A DNA stretch of 64,000 nucleotides from Macrococcus sp. 19Msa1099 (GCA_019357535.2 CP079955.1:1922001-1986000), one strand, 5' to 3'; counted from the stretch's first letter, positions 15,737 to 25,251 are shown. Program-made: numbers and translations. The notes: generated by a model not told the origin, from the letters alone.

Positions 15737-16513
15737 TTATTCTTGTTTCAAGAAATCCAAAGCTTCTTTTTCAAAGTGTTCTTTTTCTTCAAACAGCATC
15801 GCATGCCCACTCTTTTCAAATATAATAAGTTTGCTACCCGAGATATATTGATGTATCGTTTCAGCTTCATCTTGAGGAATAAGTTCATCATACTTCCCAT
15901 TTAAAATCAGCGTCGGTGCTGTAATGGACTTAAAGTCTTCTACATTAAAATCAATTGTAGATAATATTACTGCATCTTCTTCCTTGTCTGTCAGTCCATT
16001 AGATGTTTCAATCATTTTCTTATAATATTTCTTAATAGCCTTAACATCATGATACATATAATCCATCAACACTTCGTTACGCTTAGAGCGTGATAATGTT
16101 CTTAGTATACTTGCATACTTGGAATGAAATTTCTGTTCTGCTTCGTAATAACTCTGTTGACCGATACTCATAACTACAAGGTGATTCACGTACTCTGGAT
16201 ACTTTGCAGCGATACTACCTGCAACCATTCCACCGAGGCCAAAGCCCATGAAATGTGCATTTTTAATAAACAATTTATCCAGAACTGTTAGCACATCCTC
16301 AATATAACCATCCATTGTTATCGACGTGAGTTTATCAGACAGGCCATGCCCTCTTAGGTCGATCTTTATTAATTGAAAATCTTTAAAGGCATCGTTAAAT
16401 GCGTCAAACATTGACGTATTCATAAATTGGCCATGAATCATGACAAGCGGATAACCTTTCCCTCTAATTGTATAGTGTATTGCAACATCGTTATTTGTTA
16501 ATGCAAGCTCCAT
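15737..16513 (-). CDS. Alpha/beta hydrolase-fold protein lacking the nucleophile serine
   Basis: 258 residues. The fold is plain: oxyanion-hole strand VMIHGQFMN, RGHGLSDKL, then the nucleophile elbow, and the late acid (GKYDELIPQ) and His (SGHAMLFE). At the elbow, where GxSxGG is expected, the sequence is MGFGLGGMVAG: the codon is GGC (Gly), one transition from AGC (Ser). The Asp and His of the triad remain. It is either a non-hydrolytic member or a pseudo-enzyme. Neighbours are a methyltransferase downstream and a bactofilin-like gene 12 nt upstream, all in one direction, suggesting a four- to five-gene unit with the HAD gene. Confidence 0.82.
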   Translation of the reverse strand: MELALTNNDVAIHYTIRGKGYPLVMIHGQFMNTSMFDAFNDAFKDFQLIKIDLRGHGLSDKLTSITMDGYIEDVLTVLDKLFIKNAHFMGFGLGGMVAGSIAAKYPEYVNHLVVMSIGQQSYYEAEQKFHSKYASILRTLSRSKRNEVLMDYMYHDVKAIKKYYKKMIETSNGLTDKEEDAVILSTIDFNVEDFKSITAPTLILNGKYDELIPQDEAETIHQYISGSKLIIFEKSGHAMLFEEKEHFEKEALDFLKQE

Positions 16514-16524
16514 AAAACACCTCG

Positions 16525-17238
16525 TTATCTTATAATCTTCGCAAATTCATGTACATCTGATGATTCATCATAATTATAATTTTCAGTGTACTCTACTGTC
16601 TTTATTGTACAGTTATTTTTAATTGTAACATTATCTCCACGTACAAGTTCTGCAACAACATTTTCTAGCGTCACGACCGAACCATCGATTGCTCTTACTG
16701 ATAATCTCGAATCTTTGTCTTTAAGTAGTAACATTTCACGTTCTGCTTTCACTTGTACTTCCTCGCCATTTAAATAACGGATATTACTGACCTCACTGAC
16801 AATAATCTCCGCCGCTTGCACTGTCAGATCATTATCGAGCTGTAATGAGCCTGTTGACCTAAAACGTTCCGAGTTTATTGGTCCACGTGCAACCACTACC
16901 CCTGTTGAATCGAATTTTTCACTTCTCAGTCCACCTTCAGTCTGTAGACGCCCTTTATTATGAATAGATGCGGATATTGTATCACGATTCACTCTAAGAT
17001 CTGCATCTTTATCGATTGTCAGCTGCTCTGTTTCAAGGGTATCTTCTATATTCAATGTACCAGAAACACGAATAAATGGTGCATTGACTTTTCCTTGTAC
17101 AGTGAGGGTTCCTGTTTCATGTATCATTATTTCATTTGCTTCAATGCTCGAAGTTACAGTTACAGGAGCACTTACTTCTATCTTCTCAAATATTCCACCT
17201 TCTACGCTTGCAGGTTCGTTCCAATTGATCATTGTCAT
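16525..17238 (-). CDS. Bactofilin-like beta-repeat protein
   Basis: 237 residues, nearly all short beta strands: repeated patterns of hydrophobic-polar alternation (VTVTSSIEANEIMIHETGTL, TVQGKVNAPFIRVSGTLNIE, LQTEGGLRSEKFDSTGVVVA). This is what right-handed beta-helix polymer-forming proteins of the bactofilin/polymer-forming cytoskeletal family look like; no catalytic residues and no signal peptide. Start ATG 17238 overlaps the stop of the HAD gene (ATGA), so it is translationally coupled to it. The role is unknown; a scaffold is likely by family. Confidence 0.65.
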   Translation of the reverse strand: MTMINWNEPASVEGGIFEKIEVSAPVTVTSSIEANEIMIHETGTLTVQGKVNAPFIRVSGTLNIEDTLETEQLTIDKDADLRVNRDTISASIHNKGRLQTEGGLRSEKFDSTGVVVARGPINSERFRSTGSLQLDNDLTVQAAEIIVSEVSNIRYLNGEEVQVKAEREMLLLKDKDSRLSVRAIDGSVVTLENVVAELVRGDNVTIKNNCTIKTVEYTENYNYDESSDVHEFAKIIR

Positions 17239-17858
17239 GTAATCGTCTCCTCGTCTAAAATATTTAATATTTCTATCATTGTATGTGTTTTCATTTCTTT
17301 AGTATTTATCAGTCGTATTCCTGTACCGACTGCATCCACAATTTCATCACCTGTTACAAATAATGTATCTTGAGGGCGTGTGTCTAATGAACGACACATC
17401 TCAATCAACTGTGTTTCACCAATCGTATTTTCTTCTGTAATGATTGTATGCGTAATATAATTTTCTATACCCAGAACATCGATAATATAACGCTCATGCT
17501 CATACTCACCGGTGGCAATCACTCCAATTTTATAACCTCTATTTTGCAGTCTGGTCACGGTTTCTTTCATATTATTAGTTTCTGAAGCGAATTTAGGGAA
17601 ATTTAACGTATAATCCTGCATAAGCTCACGTGTTTCAATGTATGTAATACCAAGCTTATCAATAACAGCCTGATACACACGCTTAACCGGAACTGCACCT
17701 TCTTTATCATATGTTATAAAGTAGTTGATAAAATCCTGCTTTTGCACTTCAATAAAGTAAGTTCTGTAATATTCATACTGTGCATCTAAAAAACGCTCAA
17801 GTGATAACTTCCTATCTAACAATACTGATTCCATATCAAATATTATAGCCTTAACCAT
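17235..17858 (-). CDS. HAD-like hydrolase with altered motif I
   Basis: 207 residues. Motif I is FDMESVLLD where active phosphatases have DxDGT/S: the nucleophile Asp is kept, the general acid is Glu and the Gly-Thr is replaced by Ser-Val. Motif II is IGVIATGEY and motif IV is TGDEIVDAVG. The cap is of the helical C1 type (residues 20-85). With the altered motif I, activity is possible but uncertain. It heads a same-strand run (HAD, bactofilin-like, alpha/beta hydrolase, methyltransferase) and is divergent from the NUDIX gene. Confidence 0.78.
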   Translation of the reverse strand: MVKAIIFDMESVLLDRKLSLERFLDAQYEYYRTYFIEVQKQDFINYFITYDKEGAVPVKRVYQAVIDKLGITYIETRELMQDYTLNFPKFASETNNMKETVTRLQNRGYKIGVIATGEYEHERYIIDVLGIENYITHTIITEENTIGETQLIEMCRSLDTRPQDTLFVTGDEIVDAVGTGIRLINTKEMKTHTMIEILNILDEETIT

Positions 17859-17928
17859 ATTATCCCTCCGTTAGCAGTATTATACCCTATCTGATACACT
17901 GTTATCATATAAAAAGGAGGGAGAAACG

Positions 17929-18468
17929 ATGTGGACAAAAAGAAAATTAATTGGAAAGCAAGATTATAAGGTCTTTAAAGTCATGACCACTCAATTTAGC
18001 TATTACTCAAATACTGCTGAATTCTATCAAATTGAGGCACCACATTGGATTAATATTATCGCACGATGTAAAGATGATATCATTATGATTCATCAGTATA
18101 GAATCGGTATCGAAGATTACAGTTTAGAGTTACCCGGAGGAATTATAGAAGAACAAGATATTATCACAGCCGGAATGCGCGAGCTTGAAGAAGAAACAGG
18201 TTATACAGGTACGCCTGAAATTATTGGCACGATGCACCCTAATCCAGCACTTTTTACAAATCATCTCTATACGTTATATGTGAAGGATGCATATTATATA
18301 GCGACAAATAAGCTAGAAACATTTGAAGATATCACTGTATATCATGTGCCCTTATCAGAAATACACAGAAAAATAGCGCATGGTGAAATTACCAATGCGC
18401 TGACACTTGCGAGTTTAATGCAATTAATCTCGAGATATCCTCATTTGTTTGACTGTAGTAATGAATAA
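17929..18468 (+). CDS. NUDIX hydrolase, ADP-ribose-pyrophosphatase-like
   Basis: 179 residues, ATG 17929 after AGGAGGGAG. The Nudix box is SLELPGGIIEEQDIITAGMR followed by ELEEETGYTG: the REUxEExGU core is complete, but the loop between GG and R is one residue shorter than the canonical Gx5Ex7R. The context LELPGG and the later HPNPALFTNH resemble ADP-ribose/nucleoside-diphosphate-sugar pyrophosphatases. The substrate is not fixed by sequence. Its last 45 nt overlap the converging permease gene. Confidence 0.85.
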   Translation: MWTKRKLIGKQDYKVFKVMTTQFSYYSNTAEFYQIEAPHWINIIARCKDDIIMIHQYRIGIEDYSLELPGGIIEEQDIITAGMRELEEETGYTGTPEIIGTMHPNPALFTNHLYTLYVKDAYYIATNKLETFEDITVYHVPLSEIHRKIAHGEITNALTLASLMQLISRYPHLFDCSNE

Positions 18469-19386
18469 TAAAGGCAATCCAATGAGACACATCATAATAC
18501 TCACTGGAATTTGTACAGGAGGCACGATAACTTTTCCCAGGAAATCTCCAAGTAATATAAGTATAGTGCCAAGTAAGGCTGTCGTATGCATTTTACTTAA
18601 GAAATTTCCACGCATAAAGAAACGCACAAATGGTGGAATAACCATTCCGACGAATCCAATAATACCTGTGAAACTAATCAAAATTGCTGTTGTAATACTT
18701 GCAATCGTTAATAATAAATACATAAAACGCGTGGCTTCTAATCCTAATACATGTGCATGCTCCTGCCCTAGTGACAATAATTCTAACGGTTTATGGTAAT
18801 AATAAAGTAATAGTATTCCTATGATACTGATAGGGAGTACAATGATCACTTCATTCAAAGATACATTATCAAGAGTGCCAAAAAGATAATTCATAATATC
18901 CCTAGTTTTATCAGGAACAAAAAGTATAAGCATATACAGTACACTAGAACAGAACAAATTAATGAACATTCCAGTTAGCACAACCCATACCGACTGATGA
19001 CTTACTTTAATCATCATGCTAAGCAGTATTACAACGAGCAACGTGATTAAACTCATCACGATTCCACTGACCGCAATCATCACAAGCGACAGTCCTGTAA
19101 TTACACCAAATGCACTACCAAGACTGGCACCACTTGCAATACCAAGGGAAAAGCTGTCCGCAAGATTATTCCTTAATATAATCTGAAAAGTTAAACCACT
19201 TAACGACAAAACAGTACCTGCAACAATTCCCATAATGACACGCGGGATTCGTACTTCCAATAATATAGACCGATTAAGTGGATCCGTTAAATCTAGCCAT
19301 CCATTATCAAAGAACAAATGACCACAAATGATGCATAATATGATACAAAACAAATGTTTATTGTGCATCTTGTATCGTTTCAGCAA
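18424..19386 (-). CDS. FecCD-type ABC permease (iron/cobalamin)
   Basis: 320 residues from TTG 19386 (AAGGAT 10 nt upstream; an ATG at 19368 lacks a ribosome site), about nine or ten membrane segments. FecCD hallmarks: RIPRVIMGIVAGTVLSLSGL, the ASGASLGSAFGV region, LLSLGQEHAHVLGLE and ITFTGIIGFVGMVIPPFVRF-like segment (here ISFTGIIGFVGMVIPPFVRF). It forms the membrane part of an importer with the binding protein encoded immediately upstream, with overlapping genes. No ATPase gene is adjacent, so an ATPase encoded elsewhere would have to serve. The 3' end overlaps the converging NUDIX gene by 45 nt. Confidence 0.88.
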   Translation of the reverse strand: MLKRYKMHNKHLFCIILCIICGHLFFDNGWLDLTDPLNRSILLEVRIPRVIMGIVAGTVLSLSGLTFQIILRNNLADSFSLGIASGASLGSAFGVITGLSLVMIAVSGIVMSLITLLVVILLSMMIKVSHQSVWVVLTGMFINLFCSSVLYMLILFVPDKTRDIMNYLFGTLDNVSLNEVIIVLPISIIGILLLYYYHKPLELLSLGQEHAHVLGLEATRFMYLLLTIASITTAILISFTGIIGFVGMVIPPFVRFFMRGNFLSKMHTTALLGTILILLGDFLGKVIVPPVQIPVSIMMCLIGLPLLFITTVKQMRISRD

Positions 19387-20203
19387 GTTCTTTTAATCCT
19401 TGTGCGATACGTGGACCCGGCCTTGAAATTTCATCCTCATGGATCGTGTATACAGCACCATGCTTCACTGCATTCACATTGCTGAATCCCCCACGTTTTT
19501 CTACTGAAGCTTTATATGCTTCATCCGATAAGTCACTTGTTGCAATGATGACATCAGGATTCCGTTTAATAATGGCCTCTGAATTTACTGGCTGCCATCC
19601 ATTGATATCATGGAAGACATTGACACTACCGAGCTGGTGAATCATGTCATCGAACAACGTCCCTTTACCACCTGTATAAATCTCAGGCGCCGGAGACACT
19701 TCTACTAATACCTTTTTATCAGCCAGTTTGTTGTGATACTCAGCAATCACTTGTTTTATATCTTCTTTAATTTTCGCTTCAAGTTGATTCGCTTCTTTTT
19801 CTTTATGTATAGCTTTACCGATCTGATCGATACTGGTATACATTTCATCGAAGTTTTGAGCATCTTTTACCGTTACCACCGTAATTCCTTTATCACTTAG
19901 ACGCTTTAAGACCTTTTCTTGAGAGGTCATCGATTCATGTGCAAAGATTATCGTCGGTTTTGCTTTTAACAACGCCTCGTAGTTCAACTGCATCGCATCA
20001 AATTTTTCAAGGTTTTTAACTTCTTTGGGATAGTCGTCAACGGTTGACACACCGACCATTTCTTCTTCCATACCCAGTGCATAAAGGATCTCAGTATTAC
20101 TCGGCATCAATGAAATAATACGTTCTTCCTTTACTTTGTTTGTTTGTCCGTTGCATCCCGTTAATACGCATAAAGTTATCAATAGAATAATTATTCTTTT
20201 CAT
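19358..20203 (-). CDS. BtuF/FepB-like substrate-binding lipoprotein
   Basis: 281 residues from ATG 20203 (CGAGGAG 7 nt upstream). Signal MKRIIILLITLCVLTGCNGQ with lipobox LTGC. Type III periplasmic-binding fold: RIISLMPSNTEILYALGM and VGVSTVDDYPKEV in the N lobe, a long helix, then the C lobe with VSPAPEIYTGGKGTLFDDMI and HEDEISRPGPRI. The SxPSxTEIL and (S)RPGPR elements are those of BtuF-like cobalamin or corrinoid binding proteins, but siderophore-iron binding is equally possible. Overlaps the permease gene by 29 nt. Confidence 0.85.
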   Translation of the reverse strand: MKRIIILLITLCVLTGCNGQTNKVKEERIISLMPSNTEILYALGMEEEMVGVSTVDDYPKEVKNLEKFDAMQLNYEALLKAKPTIIFAHESMTSQEKVLKRLSDKGITVVTVKDAQNFDEMYTSIDQIGKAIHKEKEANQLEAKIKEDIKQVIAEYHNKLADKKVLVEVSPAPEIYTGGKGTLFDDMIHQLGSVNVFHDINGWQPVNSEAIIKRNPDVIIATSDLSDEAYKASVEKRGGFSNVNAVKHGAVYTIHEDEISRPGPRIAQGLKELAETIQDAQ

Positions 20204-20222
20204 TTTAGGCTCCTCGTAATAA

Positions 20223-20252
20223 AAGGGTGGGACAACTAAATGTTCCACCCTT
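20223..20252 (-). terminator. Terminator after argS
   Basis: Stem AAGGGTGG(g)ACA / TGT(t)CCACCCTT with ACTAAA loop; on the minus strand a TTTTATTA tract follows. It separates argS from the binding-protein gene. Confidence 0.75.
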
Positions 20253-20267
20253 CATATTTAATAGGAA

Positions 20268-21926
20268 TTACATCTTCTCTGGACTAGACACACCCACTAA
20301 TGTCAATGCATTCTGTAATGTAATTCTAACTGCTTCAATCATTGCTACATGTGCACTTGATTTTTCGATATCATCTGTTAATACTTTTTCAGCATTATAG
20401 AACTTATGGAAATGTGCTGCAAGATCCTGTATATAATTTGTAATGCGGTGTGGTGCACGGTGTTCTGCAGCTTGCTCAATAACACTTTCAAAGTCTGCGA
20501 CACGCTTTAATAATTCAAATGCTTTTTCATTTGTAATTAAAGCATAGTTCGCGTCTCGACTTGGTGTGATACCCGTTTCTTTCGCCTGACGTAACATCGA
20601 GCATATTCTCGCATGTGCATATTGTGCATAGTAAACTGGATTGTCACTAGATTCACTTTTCGCAAGTTCCATGTCGAAATCAAAGTGTGAGTCTGGACTT
20701 CTCATCGTTAAGAAATAACGTGCTGCATCAATTCCCACTTCGTCCATAATATCACGAAGGGTAATTGCATTCCCTGTACGTTTACTCATCTTCACTTCCT
20801 GGCCATCTTGTAATAGACGTACCATCTGCATGACTTGAATTTCAAGACGTTTTGAATCAACACCAAATGTTTCAAGTGATGCTTTTAATCGATTAATATA
20901 ACCATGGTGATCCGCACCGAATAAATTAATTAACGTATCATAGCCTCGTTCAATCTTATCATAGTGATAGGCGATGTCCGGTAAGAAGTACGTATAAGAA
21001 CCATCTTTCTTAATCAGTACACGATCTTTGTCATCGCCGAACTCCGTCGTACGTAACCAAGTTGCACCGTCTTCTTCAAAGATATAACCGTGTTGTCTCA
21101 TCTGTTCTAACGCTTTATCGATTTCTTTATTCTCATACAACGATGTTTCACTGAACCAGTTATCGAAATGTACATTAAATTCCGTTAAATCTTTCTTTAA
21201 CTTCTCCATTTCGTAATCTAATCCAAGTTTACGGAATGCTTTAATACGTTCAGCTTCCTCAACATCTTTATATTCAGGATGCTTCTCTGCTAGATCTTTA
21301 CCGATTTCGATAATATCTTTACCATGATAACCGTCAGCCGGTAACGCTTTATCTTCACCTAACGCTTGTAAAAATCTAGCTTCAATTGAGTATGCTAAGT
21401 TTTCAATTTGCTTTCCAGCATCGTTAATGTAGTATTCACGTAACACATCATATCCTGCAGCAGATAACACATTACATAACGTATCTCCTACAGCTGCGTT
21501 ACGCGCATGTCCGATGTGGAGGCTACCTGTAGGATTCGCAGATACATATTCCACTAAGATGCGTTCATCCTTCGGCTCACCTTTTCCAAAATCTTCTTTT
21601 TTCGTTAATGCTTCTGTAATAATTCCTGTTAAATACGCATTATCCATGTAGAAGTTAATAAATCCAGGCCCTGCAATATCGATCTTTGATACGTCTGCTT
21701 TTTGAACATCTAAGTTGTCGACAATGGCTTGTGCAATCTCTCTTGGATTACGCTTTGCGAGTTTTGTTAATACCATCGCAATATTTGTTGCGTAGTCTCC
21801 GTTTTTTGTATCTTTTGGATTTTCAATTTTTATTTCAGGCACTTCTGTTACAAGTTCCGCTTTTAATATGGCTTGCTTTATTTCTTCAATTAACGTTTCC
21901 TTCTGCTTTTGTACGATATTCATCAT
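20268..21926 (-). CDS. argS: Arginyl-tRNA synthetase
   Basis: 552 residues, class Ia aminoacyl-tRNA synthetase charging tRNA-Arg in the cytoplasm. Visible are the HIGH motif in [18 protein letters not shown] (about 125-142), the KMSK motif in VKMSKRTGN, the N-terminal Arg-specific additional domain (residues 1-110) and the C-terminal DALR anticodon-binding domain beginning near residue 430. Overlaps the upstream DUF1934 gene by four bases (ATGA), the same gene pair as ywiB-argS in Bacillus subtilis. Confidence 0.97.
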   Translation of the reverse strand: MMNIVQKQKETLIEEIKQAILKAELVTEVPEIKIENPKDTKNGDYATNIAMVLTKLAKRNPREIAQAIVDNLDVQKADVSKIDIAGPGFINFYMDNAYLTGIITEALTKKEDFGKGEPKDERILVEYVSANPTGSLHIGHARNAAVGDTLCNVLSAAGYDVLREYYINDAGKQIENLAYSIEARFLQALGEDKALPADGYHGKDIIEIGKDLAEKHPEYKDVEEAERIKAFRKLGLDYEMEKLKKDLTEFNVHFDNWFSETSLYENKEIDKALEQMRQHGYIFEEDGATWLRTTEFGDDKDRVLIKKDGSYTYFLPDIAYHYDKIERGYDTLINLFGADHHGYINRLKASLETFGVDSKRLEIQVMQMVRLLQDGQEVKMSKRTGNAITLRDIMDEVGIDAARYFLTMRSPDSHFDFDMELAKSESSDNPVYYAQYAHARICSMLRQAKETGITPSRDANYALITNEKAFELLKRVADFESVIEQAAEHRAPHRITNYIQDLAAHFHKFYNAEKVLTDDIEKSSAHVAMIEAVRITLQNALTLVGVSSPEKM

Positions 21927-22330
21927 GCTCTCTCCTTATATGTCAGTTCATAAGAATATGTTCCTATGACCGTGTTGTTTGTTGTGATTGAATATTGTAT
22001 ATAGATATGGCCAGATGTGCCTTCTCTTTTTATAACGAGCTGATTTGTCGTTATATCCATAACAGCTTTCTGATTTGCCATATGATAAATATTCTGCGTT
22101 GTTTCTGTAGGTACAAATAAGAAATCCATCGATAATTCGCCGATACGCCGAATCCGGATACGATTCTCCTCTAATTTTACACGAACGCTTGTTGCAATAT
22201 TATCAAGCTTCTCTGTATACGTAATATATGAATGCTGCTTGTCGATCAGTTGTCCAACTGTGTTAACTTCAAACATTTCAGTCTCTTCTTCAGTCTTAAT
22301 ACTTTGTAATACATGAATATCAATGTCCAT
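21923..22330 (-). CDS. ywiB: DUF1934 family protein (YwiB)
   Basis: 135 residues from ATG 22330 (GAGTGG upstream; a GTG at 22342 overlaps it). A single beta-barrel-like domain: [50 protein letters not shown] and the C-terminal ELTYKER. This is the DUF1934/YwiB pattern of a small lipocalin-like barrel of unknown ligand. Linked to argS by a four-base overlap as in Bacillus. Confidence 0.85.
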   Translation of the reverse strand: MDIDIHVLQSIKTEEETEMFEVNTVGQLIDKQHSYITYTEKLDNIATSVRVKLEENRIRIRRIGELSMDFLFVPTETTQNIYHMANQKAVMDITTNQLVIKREGTSGHIYIQYSITTNNTVIGTYSYELTYKERA

Positions 22331-22374
22331 ACTGTTCACCACTCTTTTAGTATAGCTTATATTATATAAAAAAT

Positions 22375-22410
22375 TAAAGAAAGCAGGTATAAAAATACCT
22401 GCTTTCTTTA
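22375..22410 (-). terminator. Terminator after ywhD
   Basis: Perfect 16-bp stem TAAAGAAAGCAGGTAT / ATACCTGCTTTCTTTA with AAAA loop. It follows the ywhD stop by about 100 nt on the minus strand; the spacer between holds nothing recognisable. Confidence 0.8.
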
Positions 22411-22511
22411 GTGTCCTAGCTATTTTTATAGCTATTCATATCTTACTTCTCTTAAGCAAAAAAAACAACCGTTAAATCAGAAGTTCATAATTGTCATAAT
22501 TTTGACAAATT

Positions 22512-23012
22512 TTACTCTGCAAGTATCGTTTTTAATGCATCATCAGACAATTCCCACATACGTGCATCATGTTGCATTAAAAATTCTTTTAATACACGAC
22601 GACTGTCTGCATCAATATGTTCGAGGATATAGTGGTGTTTCATCGATTTATCCATCATATTCACATGTTCTGCCATCACTTTATAGCCACGCTTACGCAC
22701 TTTGTTCACCGCCATATAGCATGCTGTGACGCCTGCATAATATGGTCCTCGTTCACCACGTTCAGTTGTCACCCATACGAGCCAGTATTCCTGTTGATCT
22801 GGACCTTCTGTTTCAGATTTATCACTGACCCATTTCACGCGTTTTTCAACTTCACTTCTTGCATGCATCGCTCCGATATCTATAAAGGCATGCTGCTCTT
22901 TAATATCAATAAATACAGGTGCCACGTTATCAAGACTTATTGCACCGATATTAGTGCCTTTATGTCCATCTAATGGATCATTCTTTATAATGTTAAACTG
23001 AAAATCTGCCAT
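22512..23012 (-). CDS. ywhD: YwhD family protein
   Basis: 166 residues from ATG 23012 (AGAGGTG upstream; the GTG at 23021 overlaps it). The opening FNIIKNDPLDGHKGTNIGAI, then HAFIDIGAMHARSEVEKRVK, is the conserved core of the YwhD family of Firmicutes. No catalytic assignment exists; it is a soluble alpha/beta protein with a WLVWVTTERG strand. The HD-domain gene lies 11 nt upstream in the same operon, as in related genomes. Confidence 0.88.
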   Translation of the reverse strand: MADFQFNIIKNDPLDGHKGTNIGAISLDNVAPVFIDIKEQHAFIDIGAMHARSEVEKRVKWVSDKSETEGPDQQEYWLVWVTTERGERGPYYAGVTACYMAVNKVRKRGYKVMAEHVNMMDKSMKHHYILEHIDADSRRVLKEFLMQHDARMWELSDDALKTILAE

Positions 23013-23023
23013 ATTTTTCACCT

Positions 23024-24319
23024 CTAATTTAATTCATTGAGTAAGTTAATAATGGATCCTTTTAATTCTGGATCTCGAATATTAAGTATAAGCTCTTTCG
23101 GATAATAAAGCTTATAATCCTTTCTATCTAACCCGGTAATACTATTAATAATAACAGATTGCGTACTGATTTCCTTAATTTTGTTATTGCGTGTTAGCAG
23201 ATGGATTGGTTTTCGTTTATTAATGCCTGGTCGGTTGTAATCATAGGGTAAGTCACTGAAAGCATCAAATACTAAATAGTATTCAGAGTCAATTCCTGCT
23301 TTTTCAAACAAATCAGTCAGCTCTGCAATGGTAATCTGGCTACCGTCAAATGGTAAGTACTTAAAGAGATCACGATTAACAAAACGGCGAGACAAATCAC
23401 TCAGTATCGCATCTTCTTCATCAATCCACTCCTGAAGATAATAGTTAATCACCATCTCATCTAACTTCAAATAATGTGTAACATCAACATCCTTCGAGTT
23501 AAAGAACGGTACTAAATATTTTGGCGGCTCTTTAAACTTATATCCTTCGTCATACAGTAGCTTGGCACGCTTAAAAACGCGATTAAGTAGTACTTCTCCA
23601 CCTCGACTTACCGGATGAAAGTAGACCTGCCAGTACATCTGGTAACGGCTCATCAAATAATCTTCTACAGCGTGCATACCACTTTCTTTAATCACAACTT
23701 CATCTTCTGTCGGACGCATCAGCCTTAACACACGTTCCATATCGAAACTACCATAGCTTACCCCTGTATAATATGCATCGCGCTGAAGGTAATCCATCCT
23801 ATCTGCATCAATTTGAGATGAAATCATAGATATGACAAGCTTATTTGCATGTGTCTTATTAATTACATCCGCCACTTCTTTAGGGAAGTCAGAATGCACT
23901 CTAGATAACACTTCATTGACTTCAGTAGGTCCAAGAATGATTTTTTGCGTATACGCTTCATGATCAGTGTCGAATATTTTCTCAAAGCAATGTGAGAATG
24001 GTCCATGTCCTAAATCATGCAGTAATGCAGCACACAGTGCTAACGGACGATCTTCCTCATTCCATGCAGAGCGTCCCATAAAGATTTCATCAATCATGCG
24101 ACGTACAATTTCATAGACACCTAATGAATGATTAAAGCGAGAATGCTCCGCAGAATGAAATGCCAGATAGAGCGTTCCAAGCTGCTTTATGCGACGCAAT
24201 CTCTGAAATTCTTTTGTTTTAATTAAATCCCAGATAATCTGATCGCGGACATGTATGTAGCGATGTACGGGATCTTTAAAAACTTTTTCTTCAGGCATTT
24301 TCTTAAACTGGTAGCTCAT
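23024..24319 (-). CDS. ywfO: HD-domain phosphohydrolase, YwfO-like
   Basis: 431 residues. The metal-binding HD pattern is complete: HSRFNHSLGVYEIV (first His), LCAALLHDLGHGPFSH (HD pair, about residues 97-112) and a later Asp in SSQIDADRMDYLQRDAYYTG. The latter also marks the dGTPase/SAMHD1-type branch. YwfO-like proteins are dNTP triphosphohydrolase-fold enzymes; the physiological substrate here is not certain. Operon with ywhD. Confidence 0.88.
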   Translation of the reverse strand: MSYQFKKMPEEKVFKDPVHRYIHVRDQIIWDLIKTKEFQRLRRIKQLGTLYLAFHSAEHSRFNHSLGVYEIVRRMIDEIFMGRSAWNEEDRPLALCAALLHDLGHGPFSHCFEKIFDTDHEAYTQKIILGPTEVNEVLSRVHSDFPKEVADVINKTHANKLVISMISSQIDADRMDYLQRDAYYTGVSYGSFDMERVLRLMRPTEDEVVIKESGMHAVEDYLMSRYQMYWQVYFHPVSRGGEVLLNRVFKRAKLLYDEGYKFKEPPKYLVPFFNSKDVDVTHYLKLDEMVINYYLQEWIDEEDAILSDLSRRFVNRDLFKYLPFDGSQITIAELTDLFEKAGIDSEYYLVFDAFSDLPYDYNRPGINKRKPIHLLTRNNKIKEISTQSVIINSITGLDRKDYKLYYPKELILNIRDPELKGSIINLLNELN

Positions 24320-24452
24320 AGGGTCCTCCTAAACATTCTTATCAACTTCATCTTATCATAGAATGTTGATATCTATAATTTTTAAGAATTATTATAATAT
24401 TTTAAGAAATATTCAATGTTTCTTAATGGGTCCCTATTTACAAAAAAATAGC

Positions 24453-24490
24453 CCAATAAAAAACTCTGCATATGCAGAGCTTTTTTATTG
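24453..24490 (-). terminator. Terminator after the hydratase gene
   Basis: CTCTGCATATGCAGAG palindrome extended by A/T pairs (CCAATAAAAAA ... TTTTTTATTGG). It overlaps the stop of the hydratase gene. Confidence 0.8.
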
Positions 24491-25240
24491 GACTTCTATC
24501 TTTACTTCGCCTACTGTCTCATAGACCGCTTTATAAATCCCTTTTTCAAGACGCTTTGGCAAAATAAATGTTCCAGATGAGACAAACATTCCTGGTGTAA
24601 GTTTTCTGTCGTATTCAGCAATCGCTTCAACGAGCCATTTCACACTTTCTACTGGATGTCCTAATACTTCAGACGAACGCCCTTCAGCAATCACTTCATC
24701 ATTTAAATATAGTGTTCCTTTTATATCTTTAATGTCATCATAACTGCAAACCTTACCTTCACCAAAGACAACGGCTCCGCTCACGGCGCTATCAGTAACA
24801 ATTTCGGCTACGCTCATATTTGGAAACCAATTCGTATAACGCGCATCCGGAAGTTCAATTCCTGGTGCTATAACACATTTCCTCATGATATCAGATACAC
24901 TATCTCCTTGCTCTAATGTTTCTTTCACAATAAACACGAGTTCAAGTTCTAGTAATCCTTCATTGAATTCACCTAGAGCGACACGTTCCGATAATATCGT
25001 TTTATCTGTCATCGCACCATATAATGGACTATCACTATTAAACATACGCTGTGTCTCTTCGCTCGTAAGAGAAACTTTATAGCCTTTTAACGTTTCTGTT
25101 TGCTCTTTTAATTTCAAAACCTCATGCTGTACATCATATGCTGTTGCTAGAGACATCGTTTCAGGAACAATATGTTCTTCTAGCACCTTTCTTTGCTGAT
25201 ATGCATCAAACAATGGTTCAACATATTGATTGCTACTCAT
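24485..25240 (-). CDS. 2-keto-4-pentenoate hydratase family protein (MhpD/HpcG fold)
   Basis: 251 residues. Fumarylacetoacetate-hydrolase-like fold: GYKVSLTSEETQRMF, then the acidic metal site ELELVFIVKE (ExE) at about 100-110, and IAPGIELPDARYTNW with the third acidic ligand, VTDSAVSGAVVFGE. Hydratases and decarboxylases of this family act on 2-oxo-4-enoates in aromatic ring cleavage, but no such pathway is encoded nearby, so the substrate is unknown. A GNAT gene lies 11 nt upstream on the same strand. Confidence 0.85.
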   Translation of the reverse strand: MSSNQYVEPLFDAYQQRKVLEEHIVPETMSLATAYDVQHEVLKLKEQTETLKGYKVSLTSEETQRMFNSDSPLYGAMTDKTILSERVALGEFNEGLLELELVFIVKETLEQGDSVSDIMRKCVIAPGIELPDARYTNWFPNMSVAEIVTDSAVSGAVVFGEGKVCSYDDIKDIKGTLYLNDEVIAEGRSSEVLGHPVESVKWLVEAIAEYDRKLTPGMFVSSGTFILPKRLEKGIYKAVYETVGEVKIEVQ

Positions 25241-25251
25241 AAAAACACTCC

